A stretch of 64,000 nucleotides of DNA from 'Fragaria x ananassa' phyllody phytoplasma (GCF_018274325.1 NZ_JAGVRH010000002.1:34795-98794), one strand, 5' to 3'; positions 39,167 to 48,272 are shown, counted from the stretch's first letter. The notes: generated from the sequence alone by a model not told the origin. Made by a program: numbers and translations.

Positions 39167-40633
39167 ATGAATTTTAAAATTAAAAAAATATTTTTTATAG
39201 GAATAATTTTACATTTATTTTATTTATGTTTTTTATTAGTTTTACATATTTTTAATTTTGGTCATTTTTTTAAAAATAAAAATCCTTATCAAGATAATGT
39301 TGTTTATGTTTTTAGTGGATATTTGAATTTTACTCGAAAATTAGGAAATTATAGTTCTAAAAAACCTACAAAAAAAGTTAACCAAAAAACACATTCATTA
39401 GAAGATAATACAACAGTTAAAAATGAAACCTTAGAAAAAAAAATAACAAATATAACATCAACTTGTAGCTTTAATAAACCTATAGCAAAAGTTAACTCAA
39501 AACAATTAGTAGGTGAAGGCTTGAGTATAAATACAAAAAGTGGTATTGAAAATTCAGATAAAACACATTCGAAGTTAATTCAACAAATAATATTTCAATT
39601 AAAATCAGTTGAAAATCCTGAAATAATTAACAACAAACCAGAAAAACCTCAATCAGTAACAATAAAAAAAGAAGAAGAGAAAACACAACAAAGTAACGAA
39701 ACTGAACAAACAACTTCTAGCAAATTAATTCAAGTTTGTAATTGGGTAACCGAAATATTCAAACAAGTGGTTATAAAAGTGGCAACTACATTCACAAACG
39801 CGGTTATATCATTAAATATTTCTGATAATAAACAACAATCGTTGTTAGCTCAAGAATCATTAGTTGTACTTCCTAAAAATGAAGAATTTCAAAATAAAGA
39901 ATCACAACAAAAATTAACTAAAGAATTAGAAGAAATAGAATTTATTCAAGATAAAATTAAAACATTAATGGAAAAAAAACTAGAGTTAAAAGATGATTTA
40001 CAAAATGATGAGAAATATAAACAAGCTAAAGAAACATATGATAAAATTAAAGAATTACAACAAGAAAATAATTTTGAAGAAGCTTTAAAATTATTAATAC
40101 TTAAACAAAGTTTATGGGAATGGATTTCTTATACTCCTAAAAAAACTTTAAAAGATGCTTTCAAAACTATATTAAGTAATTTAAAAAATTTCAAACAAAA
40201 CTTACCAAATACAGTTTTATCATCAGAAGAGAAAAAAAGTTGGTGGTCTAAAATAACTAATCTTTGGCCATCTGTTTCAGCTCAATTGGATAATAATGTA
40301 TTGTTGCAATATAAATCAGAAAAAAAGATTCCAGCATTAGAAAAATTTTTTACTGAACATCCTTTTGTAGCACGAATACTTGCTAGATGTTTAGGTGAAA
40401 AGTTAACTGATTTACCAGACATTATTTCTTTTTTAAGTAGAAAAATTTTAGAGGTAACAGGAAATCATGTAAAAAATGAAGTTATAAAGGCTAAAATAGA
40501 AGTTCCTGAAAAAGCGAAAAAAGCTGTTAGAGAACATGTGACAAAAATTATTATTGCATCTGTTTCTAGTGCCACTTTATTAGTTACAATGATTTATTGG
40601 ATGGTTCTTAAAAAACGTTTTTCAAAAAAATAA
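39167..40633 (+). CDS. Large surface-protein candidate anchored at both ends
   Basis: 488 residues, no recognised family. An N-terminal hydrophobic segment (about 7-29) and a C-terminal one (about 462-480) followed by K-K-R-F-S-K-K leave about 430 residues in between, presumably outside the cell. The middle is Lys/Asn/Gln/Thr-rich, with a second hydrophobic patch near 190-220 and a coiled-coil-like stretch (about 248-300, L-T-K-E-L-E-E-I-E-F...). The layout resembles phytoplasma immunodominant membrane proteins but is larger, and the neighbours do not match the known amp or imp loci. AAGGAG precedes the ATG. Confidence 0.75.
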   Translation: MNFKIKKIFFIGIILHLFYLCFLLVLHIFNFGHFFKNKNPYQDNVVYVFSGYLNFTRKLGNYSSKKPTKKVNQKTHSLEDNTTVKNETLEKKITNITSTCSFNKPIAKVNSKQLVGEGLSINTKSGIENSDKTHSKLIQQIIFQLKSVENPEIINNKPEKPQSVTIKKEEEKTQQSNETEQTTSSKLIQVCNWVTEIFKQVVIKVATTFTNAVISLNISDNKQQSLLAQESLVVLPKNEEFQNKESQQKLTKELEEIEFIQDKIKTLMEKKLELKDDLQNDEKYKQAKETYDKIKELQQENNFEEALKLLILKQSLWEWISYTPKKTLKDAFKTILSNLKNFKQNLPNTVLSSEEKKSWWSKITNLWPSVSAQLDNNVLLQYKSEKKIPALEKFFTEHPFVARILARCLGEKLTDLPDIISFLSRKILEVTGNHVKNEVIKAKIEVPEKAKKAVREHVTKIIIASVSSATLLVTMIYWMVLKKRFSKK

Positions 40634-40703
40634 AACTAAATAACATTGTTCTTTTAATTTTTAATATTAATAATTTATAAAAAAAAGGAGTTGATAATTT
40701 ATT

Positions 40704-41374
40704 ATGTTAAAAATTAGTTGTTTATTAAAAAAAAATGGATAATACATATGGTTTAAAGGATGTTTCTTTTTCTTTATCTGAAAAAGGGCTAATTTTTATC
40801 ACAGGTAAATCAGGTTCTGGAAAATCTACTTTACTTAATCTTTTGGGAGGATTAGATTATCCTACTCAAGGAAATATTTATGTTTATGATCAAAATATTA
40901 CCTTTTATTCTAATGCTATCTTAGATTTTTATCGTTAATTCATTTTTTAGGTTTTATTTTTCAAGAATATAATTTATTAGAAAATTTAACTGTTTTAGAA
41001 AATATTTCTATTGCTTGCGAATTTTACAATTAAAAAAAATTAATAATTCTCAAATAACTCAAATATTAATTCAATTAGGCTTAAATGATTTAGAATCTAG
41101 ATATCTACATCAACTTTCATGAGGACAAATCCAAAGAGTTAGTATTGCTCGTGCTTTAATTAAAGAACCAAAAATGATTTTATCAGATGAATCAACTGGT
41201 AATCTTGATAATCAAACAGCTCAGATTATTTTTGAATATTTAGTAAAGTTTGCTAAAGAAAAATTAGTTATTGTAGTTTCTCATGATACTAAAAGTGCTT
41301 TTAAATATGTAGATCGTATTCTTGAAATTTCAGAAGGAACTATTATTAAAGATCTTTCTAAAAAAAATGGCTAA
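40704..41374 (+). pseudogene. Broken LolD/MacB-type ABC transporter ATPase gene
   Basis: Starts with AAAGGAG and an ATG at 40704 but shifts frame in a run of nine A's. The reading then resumes (G-L-K-D-V-S-F-S-L, Walker [10 protein letters not shown]). A TAA at about 40936 and another at about 41030 interrupt it. The signature motif reads L-S-(TGA)-G-Q, so a glycine codon GGA became TGA. Walker B M-I-L-S-D-E-S-T-G-N-L-D and the switch region V-V-S-H-D follow. The parts are all there in order, so the damage is recent. Confidence 0.88.
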
Positions 41375-42182
41375 AATATTCCAAAAAAAATCAATATCTA
41401 AAAATCTTTACGCTCAAGAAGAAGTAGAAACTTTATTACAACAAAAAGATGACTTGTTACAAAGTGGTTTTATAATGACTTCTGCTTTAGAATATAGTGC
41501 ATATTTAAAAAAAATCATCAAAGCATATCTTTTCCTAAAAACAATGTTAATATTTCCAAGAAAACAGTTTTATTAATTAATAAAAATATTTTTAAAAATA
41601 ATAAAAAAATTTATTTTAAAGTTATTTTTAATACAGTTAATGTTGTCTTTTTTATTGTGGGTTCGCTTTTATTTTTTTTAATTCTTTATTATTTTCGTTA
41701 TTTTCATTAAAATGATTTAAGCGTCCCTTCTTTATACTTACGGGGATCCTTTTTAGCTCATTTATATTTTTTAGCTATTGGTACATTTCAAATTATTGTT
41801 TATATAAAACAAGTTATAACATTAAAACAAAAAGATATTGGTATTTTAAAATCATTAAGAGCCTCTAATCAAGATGTTACTAAAATCTTTAATTATTTTA
41901 AAATTAAGTTTGATTCAATGTATCGGTGTATTTGTTTATGGATTATTTTGGGTATATTTGATTTTTGTTAACATAAAATTAACAATGTATGAAAATTTTA
42001 TCATTGTATTAAAATACTTTGTTCTACATTTATATATGATTTTTACATTAAACCTTATCATCTTTTTAATATTATCTTTTTTTTATCCTTACGTATTGAA
42101 TCATATTGCTATGAAAAGACAATTAAAAAAAATATTTAAACAAAATCCTTTAAAAATTATAAAAACTTCTGCTAAAATATAA
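41368..42182 (+). pseudogene. Broken FtsX/MacB-type ABC permease gene
   Basis: Follows the broken ATPase directly. Hydrophobic membrane segments appear in at least three frames: a first part to 41576, then I-F-N-T-V-N-V-V-F-F-I-V-G-S-L-L, then L-K-Q-K-D-I-G-I-L-K-S-L-R-A-S (the FtsX-type loop), and finally a C-terminal part at 41874-42182. The order matches the last membrane domain of FtsX-like permeases. Confidence 0.75.
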
Positions 42183-42358
42183 AGGTTATGTTTACTAAAT
42201 AGTTAAAAAAATCCAAATGTTTATTCATTTAAATGTTTGGGCTTTGCTATATTATTTGTATAACAAAGTTATTCCAAATTATATATTAAAATCATATAAT
42301 TATAATGTAATAATTATATCTTAATTATTATTGATAAAACTAGAAAGACAATATGTAG

Positions 42359-42493
42359 ATGTTATATAATTTGAAAAATAAGAAATTATTGTTTTGGGGA
42401 TTGACAATTATTGTAATAATATCTTTTATCTTAATTTTATTTATGATTTTATTTTGGTATTTTGCAAACAATAATGAAAAGCAAATCAAATAA
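42359..42493 (+). CDS. Short membrane-anchor frame, probably the 5' end of the broken gene that follows
   Basis: 44 residues: basic start, then a strong membrane segment (F-W-G-L-T-I-I-V-I-I-S-F-I-L-I-L), then N-N-N-E-K. Its stop is followed by a region with related reading in other frames. It may be the anchor of the decayed protein at 42494-43088. Confidence 0.4.
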   Translation: MLYNLKNKKLLFWGLTIIVIISFILILFMILFWYFANNNEKQIK

Positions 42494-43088
42494 TAATGAA
42501 AGTGTTCATAAGATCAATGTGATAAAAATAATTTATTTTAACTCTAAAATTAAATTAAACTTAATTAAACAAGAAAATAATAAACAAATTATCAATGATT
42601 ATATAGTTTTTTGAAATGTTTCCCAAAGATAAAACCAATTATATTATAAATGGTATTAAAAACAATACTAGAACAGAAGGAAATAATGAATATATTTATG
42701 ATGAGAATGATAAATTAATAATACAATAAACTTATAATGTTAATTACAATTTAGGAAATAAATACGAATTTAGTTATTTTGATTATGATAATTGACGAGT
42801 ACAGGAAAAAGTGTGTTATAGTTCTTATGGCATAAAAGAAAAAAGATATATATATGATTATAATAGCAATGGGTAAATTATCAAAGCAAAAGAATATACT
42901 TTTGGAGATGGAATTGGTTTTTCATATGATTATGTTTATAATGAACATTAAGAATTGATATACCAACAACAATATTTTCTTGATAGTGTTTTAGGTATAA
43001 AATTATTTTATCTTTATCAATCATAAAGACAATGATATTTTTACATAAGAATAAATTATTCACAATTCAATGTAAATTTGGATGATAT
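42494..43088 (+). pseudogene. Broken gene for a repeat-type (YD/DUF2963-like) phytoplasma protein
   Basis: From an ATG at 42616 one frame reads Y-I-Y-D-E-N-D-K-L-I, F-S-Y-F-D-Y-D-N, K-R-Y-I-Y-D-Y-N-S-N-G and Y-V-Y-N-E-H, interrupted by TAA, TGA and TAA codons. The Y-x-Y-D/N spacing of about 20-25 residues recalls the DUF2963 tandem repeats common in phytoplasmas. The family match is by eye and tentative; the loss of the frame is clear. Confidence 0.5.
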
Positions 43089-43091
43089 CAT

Positions 43092-43120
43092 AAAAAAGAC
43101 CTTTTTAAAGGTCTTTTTTA
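43092..43120. terminator. Rho-independent terminator
   Basis: AAAAAAGACCTTT / AAAGGTCTTTTTT hairpin with T run after the broken repeat-protein gene. The same AAGACCTT core occurs in other terminators of this window. Confidence 0.8.
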
Positions 43121-43173
43121 TTTTTTATATTTTGTTGTTTATTTAATTAATTATATATTCATATAATAAGTTA

Positions 43174-43605
43174 TTATCCTAATGATTGGGACCAAAAACC
43201 TTCTAAAGCTTGCCAAGGTAATAAAACACAATTAATTTTATTAGGTAATTGATAAACTATATCAAAAGCTTTTAATTCTTGATTAAGTTCATTATCATGA
43301 TAACTTTCTTGTTTAATCATTGCTATAAAATGTTTGATTTTTCTTAATGATTCTTCTTTATCTAATTTTTTCATATTTATAGACATTAGGATTGCAGAGG
43401 CACAACAAATGGAACAAGCATTAGCTTCATATTTAAGATCTAAGATTCTTTGATTATTATCTAGTTTTATTTGGATGATAATTTGATCACCGCAATAAGG
43501 AGTTATTTTTTCAAATTGTTTATAACCTTGATGTTTGATATCAGTTTGATTTTGAGGATTGCGATAATGATTCATAATTATTTCATGTTTTTTTTGATTT
43601 AACAT
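43174..43605 (-). CDS. sufU: Iron-sulfur cluster assembly scaffold / sulfur-transfer protein SufU
   Basis: 143-residue IscU-fold protein. The zinc/sulfur ligands are in place: Cys38 with Asp40 (Y-C-G-D), Cys64 (A-C-S-I-C-C-A-S) and Cys126 (I-N-C-V-L-L-P-W). The insert between the second and third cysteine marks SufU rather than IscU. SufU accepts sulfur from SufS; no sufS lies in the window. The upstream neighbour encodes a MetQ-like protein 25 bases away, so they may share a transcript. Confidence 0.9.
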   Translation of the reverse strand: MLNQKKHEIIMNHYRNPQNQTDIKHQGYKQFEKITPYCGDQIIIQIKLDNNQRILDLKYEANACSICCASAILMSINMKKLDKEESLRKIKHFIAMIKQESYHDNELNQELKAFDIVYQLPNKINCVLLPWQALEGFWSQSLG

Positions 43606-43630
43606 TTTATTTTTTCCCTTTCCCCTTGAT

Positions 43631-44551
43631 TTATAAATGACAACTTGATGATTGTTGTATTTTATGTAAGAATTTGTCTTCTATTTTTTTTTTTAAAGCA
43701 ATAGGATCTTCAACCATAATATAATCTTGGGTGATACCACCATATGCAAATTGATGTTTTTTATAATTAAGACTGTTTAATACTTTTTGTAAAATAGCTA
43801 TTTTAGGGTCTTTTTCCTTTTCTTTGGTGGTGGCTAAAATGACTGCATAAGATAAAAAAACATCTTCTTTGGGTTCAATGTTGTAATCTGGTCCTTCGCC
43901 GATAGAACCTATTCTAATAAAATTATCATGACGCATCATACCAGGGCAATTAATGGCTAAATCATATTTTTGTTGATTTTGAAATTTTTGGGATATATGT
44001 AAAAGATGAGATGTTTTCATAAATTGTAAATCATAAATATTTTCGATATCCATTAAATTTAATCCAAAACCTTTGGTTTTTATTTTTTCTTCAGGAATAT
44101 TAATAAGTTTTAATTTTTTTAATAAAAAAAGAGAACGAGATAAATCACAAGGAGCTATATGGAACTCATTGAAAGGGGCAAATAAAATGCGTAAATGTTT
44201 ATGTTTTTTGACATCTTCTAATGTTTTTATTCCTAAGGTATTATTTTTATGGATGAATAAGCCGTATTTAGGGTGAAATAATGGGTTTACCATTACTAAA
44301 AGTTTTTGTGGTGTAGTACTGTTTTGATAAATATTGTTATATCCTTGCATAGTGTGAAAATTATTGCTAATATTAGCATCAATTAAACCAGCTTTTAGAG
44401 CATCATTGCTTGATAATTGATATTGTTCAATTACCTCTTGTTCGCTTAAAATTTGAAGTTGAGTGTTATAAGTGTGAAAATCATCTTTGATTTTTAATAA
44501 AGTGTTAATTACTCGTTCAAAAGGACTTGCTATTTTAATTATTTGTTTCAT
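43631..44551 (-). CDS. MetQ/NlpA-like solute-binding protein without a signal peptide, copy 1
   Basis: 306-residue protein of the NlpA fold (methionine-type binding protein): I-K-I-A-S-P at the start, A-L-K-A-G-L-I-D-A-N-I in the place of the family's 'A-L-x-x-G-x-I-D-A-N', then K-Y-G-L-F and two lobes. There is no N-terminal hydrophobic signal and no lipobox, and no MetN or MetI gene is near. I start it at the ATG at 44551, 9 bases after AAAAGGAA; a longer frame to 44620 would add an odd N-terminus. It may act inside the cell or leave by another route. Paralogue follows upstream. Confidence 0.72.
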   Translation of the reverse strand: MKQIIKIASPFERVINTLLKIKDDFHTYNTQLQILSEQEVIEQYQLSSNDALKAGLIDANISNNFHTMQGYNNIYQNSTTPQKLLVMVNPLFHPKYGLFIHKNNTLGIKTLEDVKKHKHLRILFAPFNEFHIAPCDLSRSLFLLKKLKLINIPEEKIKTKGFGLNLMDIENIYDLQFMKTSHLLHISQKFQNQQKYDLAINCPGMMRHDNFIRIGSIGEGPDYNIEPKEDVFLSYAVILATTKEKEKDPKIAILQKVLNSLNYKKHQFAYGGITQDYIMVEDPIALKKKIEDKFLHKIQQSSSCHL

Positions 44552-44632
44552 ATTGATAAATTCCTTTTTAAGTTTTATTTTGGGTAATTTGTTTTTTATT
44601 TTGCTAAAAAGTAACCACATTTAATTCTTTTG

Positions 44633-45499
44633 TTATTTCTTTAACCATAATTTTTTAATTTTTTGAGTTACTTTTTGGGGATTCTTAATCATAATATAAT
44701 CGTGTTGGGGACCACCTTCTTGAAAATGAAATTTTTTAACTTGAGGATTATTTAAAATTTTGGTTAAAATTGCTATTTCAATACTATTTTTGTGACTTTG
44801 TTGACAAGCTAAACCAATAGCATAAGAAGCAATGAAATCATCTGTTGGTTCTTCGGTTCCTTCGATATTAGAAGCTATTTTTAAAAAATCAGGATAAGGA
44901 TTCATAAAAGCAGGCCAATTAGCCATTAAATCATATTTTTGAGGGTTGTTTAAAAATTTTTCAGGGATTTGTGATGATTTAGTAAATTCTAATTGATAAG
45001 GATTTTGAATATCATTAAAAGAAAGGTTAAATTTTTTAGTTTGGAGCATTGCTTTTTTGATTGTAATCAAACCTATTTTGTTTAATAAAATCAAGGAACG
45101 AGGAACATCACAGGGGCCAATATAAGAAAAAGCAGTGGCTAATAAAATTTTTAAATTGGTGTGTTTTTTAACTTCTGCCAAATTTTTTAAAATAGGGTTA
45201 CGTTTAGTGTTGATGTATAATCCGTATTTAGAATGGTAAAAGGGTTGGACAAATTCTAAAATTTCTTGATTATTGACTTTTAAAAAATCATTAAAAGCGT
45301 TTAGTACATGGATGTTAGTGTATAAAAGACCATCTATCTTTTTTGTTAATAACATTTCAATGCCTTCGTGGGTTTGATAATCTACTTTAAATACTTGAAG
45401 GTCAATGTTATCTTTTTTAAATAATTCCTTAGCTTTGTTTAAAGTGTTTATGACAGATTGCATAGGGCTTGCAATTTTTACAATTTGGGTATTTTTCAT
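44633..45499 (-). CDS. MetQ/NlpA-like solute-binding protein without a signal peptide, copy 2
   Basis: 288 residues, similar throughout to the neighbour (I-V-K-I-A-S-P, K-Y-G-L-Y-I, the G-P-C-D-V-P-R-S segment versus A-P-C-D-L-S-R-S, and the C-terminal D-Y-I-M). AAAGGAA lies before the ATG, and the protein begins directly with the mature-like domain. Tandem duplication followed by divergence is likely. Ligand unknown. Confidence 0.72.
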   Translation of the reverse strand: MKNTQIVKIASPMQSVINTLNKAKELFKKDNIDLQVFKVDYQTHEGIEMLLTKKIDGLLYTNIHVLNAFNDFLKVNNQEILEFVQPFYHSKYGLYINTKRNPILKNLAEVKKHTNLKILLATAFSYIGPCDVPRSLILLNKIGLITIKKAMLQTKKFNLSFNDIQNPYQLEFTKSSQIPEKFLNNPQKYDLMANWPAFMNPYPDFLKIASNIEGTEEPTDDFIASYAIGLACQQSHKNSIEIAILTKILNNPQVKKFHFQEGGPQHDYIMIKNPQKVTQKIKKLWLKK

Positions 45500-45920
45500 A
45501 ATTTGGTAAATTCCTTTTTTTGTTTTTTTTGATGAATAAAACCTTATTTAAATTGAAACTCAGTTGGGTTTAATTTAAGAGCATCGAAAGGAATGTGAAT
45601 TTAAATGAAATCAAATGAATTAAAGAAAACGAAATAAGTTTAATAATGAAAAAAAATCATCTGTTTTAGGTTTATGTTTATCTATTTTTGTTAATAGCCA
45701 ATAGAAGAACCACTATAATATTATAAACAAATAATAAAAATAAATAATCATAAAAGAGATAATTAACATAATTATTATATTTTTTTTTGATATGATATGA
45801 AATGTTCCAAAAGTTTATACACTTTTTTTAAAATTTCTTTAAGACTAACTATTGATTTAGTTTTTTTCAAGATTAAATAATTTTTATACTTTTTTTAAAA
45901 ATTTTTTTTAAAGGAATAAA
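45500..45920. other. AT-rich spacer between divergent genes
   Basis: About 420 bases between the leftward binding-protein gene and the rightward broken sigma-factor gene. It must hold, or once held, promoters for both. I see no gene or RNA. Confidence 0.45.
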
Positions 45921-46492
45921 ATGTTAATACAAGAATTATTTCAAGAATTTTTAAAAAATAAAAAGAATTTAAAAATTCGAGGCCAATTAATCGATTTACA
46001 TTTACCATTGTTAAAACAAGATAGTAAACAGATTTAAATACTATCCGCGTTTATTAGAAAAACAAGGATTTATACCACGAAGGATTTTTAGGTTTAATTA
46101 AAGACTTAAATAATTATGAAGATTTAGGATATGACTTTATCGCTTATATAACACTCACTATTAAATCAGAAATCAGAGAGAAACTAATAAGAAAAAGTCA
46201 TTCTCCTTCAATTCCTTAAAAAAACCATAAATCTAATAATACTACTTCTTTTCAAAGAAGAGAAATATGAATCATTGACTAGCCAAAAAATGCTTAATCT
46301 GCATCATTTATGGTTAAAACAAGTTCATCCACGAATTATTTTAAAAACAACTAAAACCAAATTAAGTCAAAATGAATTTAAATGTTATGAGATTAAGTTT
46401 TGTTGCTCCATTAGGAAATATTAATGAAAGATTATCAACCTATTTATTCCAATCCAGAAACAACTCATGAGCTTAATTTAACTTTAAAATAA
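45921..46492 (+). pseudogene. Broken sigma-70-type factor gene (PMU sigF-like)
   Basis: AAAGGA precedes the ATG. The first 38 codons (L-I-Q-E-L-F-Q-E-F ... R-G-Q-L-I-D-L-H-L-P-L) read well, then frame changes follow. Sigma region 2 is still legible as L-N-N-Y-E-D-L-G-Y-D-F-I-A-Y-I-T-L-T-I-K-S-E-I-R, and later parts are split among frames with several stops. Phytoplasma PMUs carry such a sigma-factor gene (called sigF or rpoF). Confidence 0.8.
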
Positions 46493-46537
46493 AAAAAGAA
46501 TATATTGATAAATTAGCAATTAATAAATTAAAAAAAC

Positions 46538-46566
46538 AAAAAGACCTTATTTAAGGTCTTTTTTTT
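46538..46566. terminator. Rho-independent terminator after the broken sigma-factor gene
   Basis: AAAAAGACCTTA-TT-TAAGGTCTTTTTT hairpin with a T run. Confidence 0.8.
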
Positions 46567-46586
46567 ATTAATAAAGGAAATAAGAA

Positions 46587-46703
46587 ATGAAAATAATTAA
46601 AGAAGAATTAAAACAATTAAATCCTAACTACACTAAAACCCAAGAAGAAATTAAACAAAAAAATAAAACAAAAATGCCTGAATTAATAACTATTCCTTCT
46701 TAA
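46587..46703 (+). CDS. Short hypothetical frame (38 residues)
   Basis: Lys/Glu/Gln-rich peptide after AAAGGAAA at a good distance from the ATG. No motif. It lies in the decayed mobile-unit segment and may be the 5' end of a lost gene. Confidence 0.35.
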   Translation: MKIIKEELKQLNPNYTKTQEEIKQKNKTKMPELITIPS

Positions 46704-46809
46704 ACCATTTTTTCTTTAAATTTAAAACCGATAAAGTTGTATAATAGTAGTAATTAATTTCTTTAAAAAGATAATATAAATTATTATTATCGGAAAGGAG
46801 TTAAAAGAA

Positions 46810-47413
46810 ATGAATTTTTTTAAAAAACACGAAACAACTATTTATGCTGTTATAATATTTGTAATTGTTATTGCTGTTGGTATTTTTCTATGCATTAATG
46901 ATGCTAAAAAAGAACAAAAATCATTATCAAATTATCATAAAGAATTAGAAGATAATAAAGGAATCAAATCAACCATCAAGAACTAAACGCGAAACAGATA
47001 CACCTAAACCAAAAAAAACAATTACTAAAGAAAATTTTGAAAAAATAAAAAATTATGTCTTTTCTGAAAACAAAGATGCAATTTTAACATTAACACTTTC
47101 TGAAGAAGAACATAAAGAAATTAATTAAATAAAAAAAGATTATAAAACATGTTTAGAGATACAAAAAGATAGAAAAAAAACAATAAACAAATACCAACAA
47201 GAGTGCGATGATTATAATGAAAAAATAAGCAAACTTAATCTCAAAGATAGTTGTGATAAAATCAAAATAAAAAATCTAAACGAAAAACTCCAACGCGCCG
47301 AAAAACAAAAAAATAAATTACAAGAAAATTATGATACATTTACCTCTGAAGACAAAAATGACATCCTATCATCCCTCAACTCTCTCTACGAAATCACCTC
47401 AAGAGAGGAATAA
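46810..47413 (+). pseudogene. Broken gene for a membrane-anchored coiled-coil protein
   Basis: AAAGGAG precedes the ATG. The first 58 codons give a single membrane segment (Y-A-V-I-I-F-V-I-V-I-A-V-G-I-F-L), and a frameshift near 46965 cuts them off. The next frame continues with R-E-T-D-T-P-K-P-K-K, has a TAA at about 47127, and resumes with a long charged heptad-rich stretch to 47413. One protein of about 200 residues, with an N-terminal anchor and coiled coil, can be rebuilt. It ends just before the effector genes. Confidence 0.75.
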
Positions 47414-47433
47414 AAATAAAGGAGATTTAATGA

Positions 47434-47916
47434 ATGGTTAAATTGCAAAACCGATTTAAAATATTTTTTATTTATTTTATTACTTTTATAGGATTATTTT
47501 TTATTTTTAAAAATCATCAAGTAATGGCGATGGGTAATAAACATAGTAATAATAATGAAATTTCAAATGATGAAGAATATTCTTTGTATATGCAAGCAGA
47601 ATTGGCAATACAAAATGAATTAACAAATTTCAAACTTGATAATGAAAAAAAACAAGAACTTTTATATAAACACAGTTGCATTGCAAAAGAAATAAAAAAA
47701 TATAACAAAAGGAAAAATAATAACCAATTACCAATTGCTCGCCAAGATCAACCAGAAAGTTCTCAACAGAATATAAATCCATCAACAGAGGATGATAGTT
47801 ATTTATCTGATGAAATTAAATATATAAATTTATCAAAATATGATTCTAATAAAAATGATTTTGATTGTCCAGAAAGTTCTAAAAAAGATTTGAAAAATAA
47901 AGGAATTGTTCAATAA
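47434..47916 (+). CDS. Secreted effector candidate with SVM signal peptide, copy 1
   Basis: 160 residues. The N-terminus is the phytoplasma SVM signal: basic start, hydrophobic core, then K-N-H-Q-V-M-A, with expected cleavage after Ala32. The mature part (about 128 residues) is hydrophilic, Asn/Lys/Glu/Ser-rich and helical at first (to about 95), and carries a basic patch K-K-Y-N-K-R-K (about 88-94) that could act as a nuclear signal. The rest is acidic and Ser/Asp-rich. It does not look like SAP11, SAP54, SAP05 or TENGU to me. Its stop shares one base with the start of the next SVM gene (TAATG). Confidence 0.88.
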   Translation: MVKLQNRFKIFFIYFITFIGLFFIFKNHQVMAMGNKHSNNNEISNDEEYSLYMQAELAIQNELTNFKLDNEKKQELLYKHSCIAKEIKKYNKRKNNNQLPIARQDQPESSQQNINPSTEDDSYLSDEIKYINLSKYDSNKNDFDCPESSKKDLKNKGIVQ

Positions 47917-48224
47917 TGTTTAAATCAAAAAACCAATTTAAAACCATTTATCTTTGTTTAATTGTTTTTATAGGATTATTATTTCTTTTTAATAATCATC
48001 AAGTAATGGCGATGGATAATAATTTTAATATACAAAACGAAATAAATACAATTAATGATCGTATTTGGAAATTTTCATATGAAAGAAATCAAATAGCTAT
48101 AAAAATTTTTAGTTTGTCTTCTGATGAAACAAATAACGAAGAAAGAAATTTGTTGCAAAGATTACATAAAAATTTAGTTTCTTTAATCTTAAATTTACAA
48201 CAACAATTACATTTATTACAATAA
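47916..48224 (+). CDS. Secreted effector candidate with SVM signal peptide, copy 2
   Basis: 102 residues, SVM signal ending N-N-H-Q-V-M-A (cleavage after Ala32). The mature 70 residues form a probable two-helix coil: I-N-T-I-N-D-R-I-W-K-F-S-Y-E-R-N-Q-I, a short polar turn with several Asn and Glu, then L-L-Q-R-L-H-K-N-L-V-S-L-I-L-N-L-Q-Q-Q-L. The start overlaps the stop of the first SVM gene. A small helical-pair shape is known for the phyllogen/SAP54 effectors, but I see no sequence match. It partly resembles the SVM protein at the right window edge. Confidence 0.88.
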   Translation: MFKSKNQFKTIYLCLIVFIGLLFLFNNHQVMAMDNNFNIQNEINTINDRIWKFSYERNQIAIKIFSLSSDETNNEERNLLQRLHKNLVSLILNLQQQLHLLQ

Positions 48225-48246
48225 TTATAAAATATATTATAATATT

Positions 48247-48272
48247 AAGACCCTTTATAGGGTCTTTTTCTT
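48247..48272 (+). terminator. Rho-independent terminator of the effector pair
   Basis: AAGACCC-TTTAT-AGGGTCTT hairpin followed by TTTCTTTT, directly behind the second SVM gene. Confidence 0.85.

Noticed and set aside
42881..43063. 60-codon leftward frame
   Set aside because: Lies antisense to the broken repeat-protein gene, whose forward reading explains the sequence.
40704..43088. Reading TGA as tryptophan to rescue the broken genes
   Set aside because: dnaA ends in TGA, intact genes use TGG for Trp, and the same broken genes also contain TAA stops and frameshifts.
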